NCBI RefSeq assembly: GCF_000011065.1
Contig: NC_004663.1
Coordinates: 1,488,001-1,552,000, forward strand
Source: Bacteroides thetaiotaomicron VPI-5482
Lineage (GTDB): Bacteria > Bacteroidota > Bacteroidia > Bacteroidales > Bacteroidaceae
Direction: 5' to 3'
DNA length: 64,000 nucleotides
Below, in pieces: positions 60,137 to 64,000 of the stretch. Position numbers and translations under genes: made by a program. The notes under the pieces were generated by a model that did not search any database, was not told the origin of the DNA, and saw only the letters and a program-made list of their open reading frames with translations. Position 1 is the stretch's first letter, and each line of letters starts with the position of its first letter.

Positions 60137-60718
60137 ATGGATCCAAAAGAAAAAGAAAAGATGGCTGAAGAGCTGAATGTGGAAGAAACAAAGGATACGG
60201 CGGAAGAACAACCGCAAGACGATCAGGCAGAAGAGGCCGCTCCCCTGACTCATGAGGAGCAACTCGAAAAGGAGCTGGAAGATGCTCAGGCTGTCATCGA
60301 GGAGCAAAAGGACAAATATCTGCGCCTGTCCGCTGAGTTTGACAATTACCGCAAACGTACCATGAAGGAGAAGGCGGAACTGATTCTGAATGGTGGCGAA
60401 AAGAGCATCAGCAGCATTCTGCCGGTGATCGACGACTTTGAACGTGCCATCAAAACGATGGAAACTGCCAAAGACGTAAAAGCCGTGAAGGAAGGTGTCG
60501 AATTGATTTATAATAAGTTCATGGCTGTCATGGCACAGAATGGTGTGAAGGTCATCGAAACGAAAGACCAGCCGCTGGATACCGATTATCACGAAGCCAT
60601 TGCCGTCATCCCTGCCCCGTCGGAAGAGCAGAAAGGTAAGATTCTGGACTGCGTACAGACGGGATATACGCTGAATGACAAGGTGATTCGTCACGCGAAA
60701 GTAGTAGTTGGGGAGTAA
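60137..60718 (+). CDS. grpE: Nucleotide exchange factor GrpE
   Basis: A 193-residue co-chaperone that releases ADP from DnaK. An acidic N-terminal tail precedes a long coiled coil (about 45-90, with DKYLRLSAEFDNYRKRTMKEK). The C-terminal beta domain carries the family motif DTDYHEAIAVIPAPSEEQKGKILDCVQTGYTLNDKVIRHAKVVV. It lies 27 bases before dnaJ and is probably co-transcribed. dnaK is not in the window. Confidence 0.96.
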   Translation: MDPKEKEKMAEELNVEETKDTAEEQPQDDQAEEAAPLTHEEQLEKELEDAQAVIEEQKDKYLRLSAEFDNYRKRTMKEKAELILNGGEKSISSILPVIDDFERAIKTMETAKDVKAVKEGVELIYNKFMAVMAQNGVKVIETKDQPLDTDYHEAIAVIPAPSEEQKGKILDCVQTGYTLNDKVIRHAKVVVGE

Positions 60719-60745
60719 ATACAAAAGTTAGTTTAGTTAAGAAGC

Positions 60746-61936
60746 ATGGCAGAAAAAAGAGACTATTATGAAGTGCTGGAGGTGACAAAAACCGCCACAG
60801 TAGAAGAGATTAAAAAAGCCTACCGCAAAAAAGCGATCCAATATCACCCCGACAAAAATCCGGGTGACAAGGAAGCGGAAGAGAAATTCAAGGAGGCTGC
60901 CGAAGCGTATGACGTGTTGAGCAATCCGGACAAGCGTTCGCGTTACGACCAGTTCGGTCATGCGGGAGTAAGCGGTGCGGCGGGCAACGGAGGTCCGTTC
61001 GGTGGTTTCGGTGGCGAAGGAATGTCTATGGATGATATCTTCTCCATGTTCGGTGACATCTTCGGAGGTCGCGGCGGTGGTTTCAGCGGCGGCTTCGGAG
61101 GGTTCAGCGGTTTCGGTGGCGGTGGCGGTGGTTCACAGCAACGTCGCTATCGGGGCAGTGATCTACGTGTCAAGGTAAAGATGACTTTGAAAGAAATCTC
61201 GACAGGAGTAGAAAAGAAATTCAAACTGAAAAAATATGTGCCGTGTAATCACTGTCATGGCACGGGGGCCGAAGGCGACGGCGGTTCGGAGACTTGTCCG
61301 ACCTGTAAAGGTAGCGGTTCGGTGATCCGTAACCAGCAGACGATTTTGGGTACGATGCAGACCCGCACCACTTGTCCTACTTGTAACGGTGAAGGTAAGA
61401 TCATCAAGAACAAGTGTAAAGAGTGTGGCGGCGACGGTATCGTATATGGCGAAGAGGTAGTGACGGTGAAGATTCCTGCCGGAGTGGCAGAAGGTATGCA
61501 GCTCTCAATGGGCGGCAAGGGTAATGCCGGAAAGCATAATGGTGTGCCGGGCGACTTGCTGATTCTCGTAGAGGAAGAACCGCATCCGGACTTAATCCGC
61601 GACGAGAATGATCTGATCTATAACTTGCTGCTGAGTTTCCCGACTGCTGCACTGGGCGGTGCCGTGGAGATTCCGACAATCGACGGAAAAGTGAAAGTGA
61701 AGATCGACTCGGGTACTCAACCGGGAAAAGTGCTGCGTCTGCGCGGCAAAGGTCTGCCGAATGTCAATGGTTACGGTACGGGAGATTTGCTGGTTAATAT
61801 CAGCATTTATGTGCCGGAAGCATTGAACAAGGAGGAAAAGAGCACGCTGGAAAAGATGGAGGCTTCGGACAACTTCAAGCCGAGTACGTCGGTGAAGGAG
61901 AAGATCTTCAAGAAGTTCAAGAGCTTCTTTGACTAG
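60746..61936 (+). CDS. dnaJ: Chaperone DnaJ
   Basis: A 396-residue type I J-protein. The J domain (1-70) has the HPD motif at 34-36. A long Gly/Phe-rich linker (about 75-130) follows. The zinc domain has four CxxCxGxG modules (CNHCHGTG, CPTCKGSG, CPTCNGEG, CKECGGDG). The C-terminal substrate-binding domains have GDLLILVEEEPHPDLIRDENDL and GTGDLLVNISIYVPEAL. It stimulates DnaK ATPase and delivers substrates, working with GrpE encoded upstream. Confidence 0.97.
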   Translation: MAEKRDYYEVLEVTKTATVEEIKKAYRKKAIQYHPDKNPGDKEAEEKFKEAAEAYDVLSNPDKRSRYDQFGHAGVSGAAGNGGPFGGFGGEGMSMDDIFSMFGDIFGGRGGGFSGGFGGFSGFGGGGGGSQQRRYRGSDLRVKVKMTLKEISTGVEKKFKLKKYVPCNHCHGTGAEGDGGSETCPTCKGSGSVIRNQQTILGTMQTRTTCPTCNGEGKIIKNKCKECGGDGIVYGEEVVTVKIPAGVAEGMQLSMGGKGNAGKHNGVPGDLLILVEEEPHPDLIRDENDLIYNLLLSFPTAALGGAVEIPTIDGKVKVKIDSGTQPGKVLRLRGKGLPNVNGYGTGDLLVNISIYVPEALNKEEKSTLEKMEASDNFKPSTSVKEKIFKKFKSFFD

Positions 61937-62036
61937 CTTTCTTTGGCTGGGTCTGTTTTTAAGATCATAGTCATTCACACAGAGATATAATAAAGAGTGT
62001 GAATTCTAAGTCCTCTCCAAACAATATCTATAAAAT

Positions 62037-62076
62037 CTTACCCAAGTTTACGAACATTAACGTATCCTTGGGTAAG
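62037..62076. terminator. Hairpin between dnaJ and the IS element
   Basis: A perfect 10-bp stem CTTACCCAAG (62037-62046) pairs with 62067-62076, with a 4-bp inner stem (TACG/CGTA). It may end the grpE-dnaJ transcript or lie at the right end of the IS110-family element. Confidence 0.5.
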
Positions 62077-62159
62077 TTTGTATATAGACATACCTACTCT
62101 TCAGAAGTGTATAGCTACTTCCTAAACCTAAGATATTTTCGAAGTTAAGGACCTTTTTA

Positions 62160-63156
62160 TTATACGGCTAATGTTACAAATGGAGTCTGCCTTCGTATCA
62201 CAGCAAAAGACCTTGCTATGATTTTGGCTCTTACAGCATTGATTACAGATGCTTTATGTTTCCCCTCTGCTATTTTCCTTTTATAGTATGCTTTCATCTG
62301 CGGATCCCAAGAGATGGCAGTAATAGCTGCCCGGGTAAGGTATACTTTTACTTCTTTGTTAGCCAATGAAGAAGTCTGCGTTTTTCCCCGTATGGAAATA
62401 CCTGAAGTATGTTCAAATGGGGCGACCCCACAATAGCAGGCAAATTTCCTCGGGTTGTCAAATCTTTGAAAATTGTCAGTAACACACAGTAATACAATGG
62501 CATTGATAATTCCTATTCCTTTTATACTTCTTAATAGCAAGTAGTTTGTGTAAAGCGATGTACTGGCGGCTATTAGTTGCTCCATATCTCTTTCCACTCC
62601 AGGGGATTCTTTCTTTTATCGACTTGAGCTGCTCTTCCAAAAAAGAAATGGATTCTGTCACATCAGCCAACTTAGCCATCCAGGAGAATGTTTCCAATAA
62701 CTTTATGCTTGATACTTTTTGCTTGACCAAATTGTCACGTATAATAATCCATCCCCGCAGTCTCACCAAGTCTTTGTCAGGCAATTTGTATAACTCCAGT
62801 TTTCGATAGTGTAATACCGCATAGTTCGCTATTCTTTTGGCGTCAATGCGGTCATTTTTGCCTCGTTGCAAGCCTATGGACTTCTTGATGGTCAACGGGC
62901 AAACCAAAGCCAGGGAAAATCCCATGGAGACACTGGAAACAGATAACTCTGTGACATAACTTCCCATGTTTTCAGCACAGAACAAGAGTTTGGATAAAGA
63001 GAGATGATAACCAGCTATCCAATCCAATAAAGATTGGATCCCAGTTGGAGTGTTATCAAAAGACTTGTGAGACAACTCTTTTTCGTCTGCGGACATTAAT
63101 GATGCATCGAAAGTTTTTTTTCCTACATCAAGACCTACAAAATGAGAATAATTCAT
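62160..63156 (-). pseudogene. IS110-family transposase, frameshifted
   Basis: The N-terminal DEDD (RuvC-like) domain is encoded from 63156, with Asp10 (GLDVGKKTF), Glu62 (CAENMGSY), Asp102 and Asp105 (NDRIDAKRIANYA). The C-terminal transposase_20 domain (LLRSIKGIGIINAIVLL, then FEHTSGISIRGKTQ with the likely catalytic Ser) is in another frame ending at 62160. A run of four G on the plus strand at 62602-62605 is the break: with three, the frames join as ...KERIPGVERDMEQL... to give a 331-residue protein of normal family length. All catalytic residues are otherwise intact, so the damage looks recent or is a sequencing error. Confidence 0.88.
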
Positions 63157-63159
63157 AAC

Positions 63160-63323
63160 TTTGTATTTACAGTATTAAACATGAAGGAGAAACAGCTAAT
63201 ACATTTATTAGGTCGTGAGCCTACAATTCTAACTGGCTAGGTTCTCCTATTAAGAGAGTTGCAGTCTGATTCAGCCTATAGTCATTTAAGACTAGTGTCA
63301 AAGTTAGTTCACTGCAACTCTAC
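63160..63323 (-). ncRNA. Candidate bridge RNA of the IS110-family element
   Basis: The leader upstream of the transposase is non-coding and strongly base-paired. A perfect 11-bp stem (AGAGTTGCAGT at 63255-63265 with 63311-63321) closes a 45-base loop, and a second stem GGAGAA (63186-63191) pairs with 63242-63247. A minus-strand -7 box at 63335-63328 would start transcription right at the outer stem. IS110-group elements are known to encode their bridge RNA here. The assignment is by position and foldability; loops for donor and target have not been matched. Confidence 0.55.
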
Positions 63324-63327
63324 TTTT

Positions 63328-63335
63328 CAAATATA
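63328..63335 (-). promoter_or_regulatory. -7 promoter box reading into the IS110 leader
   Basis: TATATTTG on the minus strand, about 7 bases before the 5' side of the leader's first stem. No -33 TTTG at normal spacing. Confidence 0.5.
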
Positions 63336-63403
63336 CACTTATATTTTGTTGTGATATTTAATACTGCAAATGTAAATGTATCAAAACACCCTCTTTTTTT
63401 ATA

Positions 63404-64000
63404 TCACTCGTTAAACATGCCAATAGCCCCATCCGCAGAAATCATTTCAGCCGTTATTTTTAACCTGCGGCAACGACTGTTGTTATAGAACCTCACCTGA
63501 GCATTCCCTGCTTCATCCGGCATCACTTCCGGGTTCCAGTATAATGTGCGGCGATAGTCCTCTTCTTTGGGAAGAACAGAATAATCGGGATGATAAAACT
63601 CTACAGGTTCGCTATAGCCATCCAACCAAGTTTTTCTGACTCCCCTGCCTCCTTTTACGGGAATCTCTCCTTCCGGATAGGTTTCAATAAAAACAGCACA
63701 ACCATATATTTCATCTACATCCATCGGAGACATACGGATGTCAGCATAACGACATCTTGCCGATAACTCCTCGTTGATATAAATAGACTTGATAGCCACC
63801 AGGCGAAGTGTCCGGTATCGGGTCTGATCTATTTCAGTAGCCTCCGTTCGTTTATAGTTTATCACATACAAGGGAGAGCGACCTTTGTACTGCAACCATT
63901 CCTCACCACCACTATACCTGCGTATGAAATTGGGATTCATACGGACAAGTAGCTCGTGGATATCTTCACCGATATAACCTCCCTTATCCAAAATATCATC
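63404..64000 (-). CDS. C-terminal part of a large macroglobulin/TonB-plug-type surface protein (partial)
   Basis: Only the last 198 codons are inside the window; the frame stays open through the right edge, so no start is annotated. The sequence ...RRTLYWNPEVMPDEAGNAQVRFYNNSRCRRLKITAEMISADGAIGMFNE resembles the C-terminal segment of large Bacteroides envelope proteins with MG2/alpha-2-macroglobulin-like and TonB-plug-like domains. It probably acts at the cell surface or in the periplasm. The function is unknown and the assignment rests on the C-terminal pattern only. The IS110-family element lies just downstream. Confidence 0.6.
   Translation of the reverse strand, partial: DDILDKGGYIGEDIHELLVRMNPNFIRRYSGGEEWLQYKGRSPLYVINYKRTEATEIDQTRYRTLRLVAIKSIYINEELSARCRYADIRMSPMDVDEIYGCAVFIETYPEGEIPVKGGRGVRKTWLDGYSEPVEFYHPDYSVLPKEEDYRRTLYWNPEVMPDEAGNAQVRFYNNSRCRRLKITAEMISADGAIGMFNE

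Larger units (their letters stand above)
62100..63340 (-). mobile_element. IS110-family insertion sequence (ends approximate)
   Basis: Defined by a DEDD transposase pseudogene on the minus strand and a structured non-coding leader of about 180 bases upstream of it. As usual for the IS110 family, no terminal inverted repeats or target duplication are obvious, so the ends are approximate. It lies between dnaJ and the 3' end of a macroglobulin-like gene and interrupts neither. Confidence 0.75.

Noticed and set aside
59996..60724. Long minus-strand frame antisense to grpE
   Set aside because: It is the shadow of the grpE reading frame, with low-complexity Leu/Phe-rich translation and no promoter.

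Overview
The window comes from a Bacteroides chromosome, most likely the B. thetaiotaomicron/ovatus group. The evidence is promoters of the TTTG / TAnnTTTG type in front of many genes, Bacteroides-typical families (DUF4251, DUF4492, DUF5686, DUF4843, BspA-like leucine-rich repeats, LytS/LytTR regulators, a DyP peroxidase close to the characterised Bacteroides enzyme) and a gmd-fcl pair for GDP-fucose. The species call is inference. Most of the window is core chromosome. No CRISPR array, prophage, conjugative element or polysaccharide-utilisation locus is visible.

Layout. 1-4070: the edge of a two-domain secreted esterase, a MATE exporter, an OmpA-type lipoprotein and a monofunctional transglycosylase. 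4071-9562: a carboxyltransferase with a degenerate biotinyl domain, an ECF sigma factor, LemA plus an M48 protease, a DUF4251 protein and a TRIC-type channel. 9645-16891: a frameshifted UDP-GlcNAc-2-epimerase-like gene, a 22-bp tandem repeat, a DUF5686 outer-membrane protein with rarA, an AT-rich four-helix-bundle gene between short repeats, a 2-hydroxyacid dehydrogenase and a DUF805 protein. 17065-20139: cytochrome bd operon (DUF4492-cydA-cydB). 20365-26958: a TolC/MacA/MacB efflux set running into a LytS/LytTR two-component pair. 27042-29314: a predicted small RNA, an SOS-associated peptidase and a DyP peroxidase. 29499-33528: gnd-zwf-pgl, the oxidative pentose phosphate branch. 33638-37128: an SDF symporter and gmd-fcl. 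37735-44705: acyl-CoA ligase, a 16-residue-repeat surface protein, class III fructose bisphosphatase and an AspT-type transporter. 45021-48230: two lipoproteins, a second predicted small RNA, tRNA-Ser and tRNA-Glu, and a Crp-like regulator. 48248-56029: an AraC regulator, a sensor kinase overlapping a secreted 5'-nucleotidase, Tex and a CPBP protease. 56133-61936: an LRR protein, a 1.1-kb gene-free stretch, an ABC-F ATPase and grpE-dnaJ. 62100-64000: an IS110-family element with a frameshifted transposase, then the 3' end of a macroglobulin-like gene.

The most interesting signals are non-coding. The IS110 element has its own promoter reading into a strongly base-paired leader, the position expected for a bridge RNA. 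Two intergenic regions each hold a complete promoter followed by an intrinsic terminator with no gene between. A family of TAAGTATTAGG-like repeat arrays sits directly on the stop codons of several genes and forms large inverted repeats. Among proteins, the carboxylase has lost its biotin-accepting lysine, and the epimerase-like gene lacks two catalytic residues as well as carrying a frameshift.
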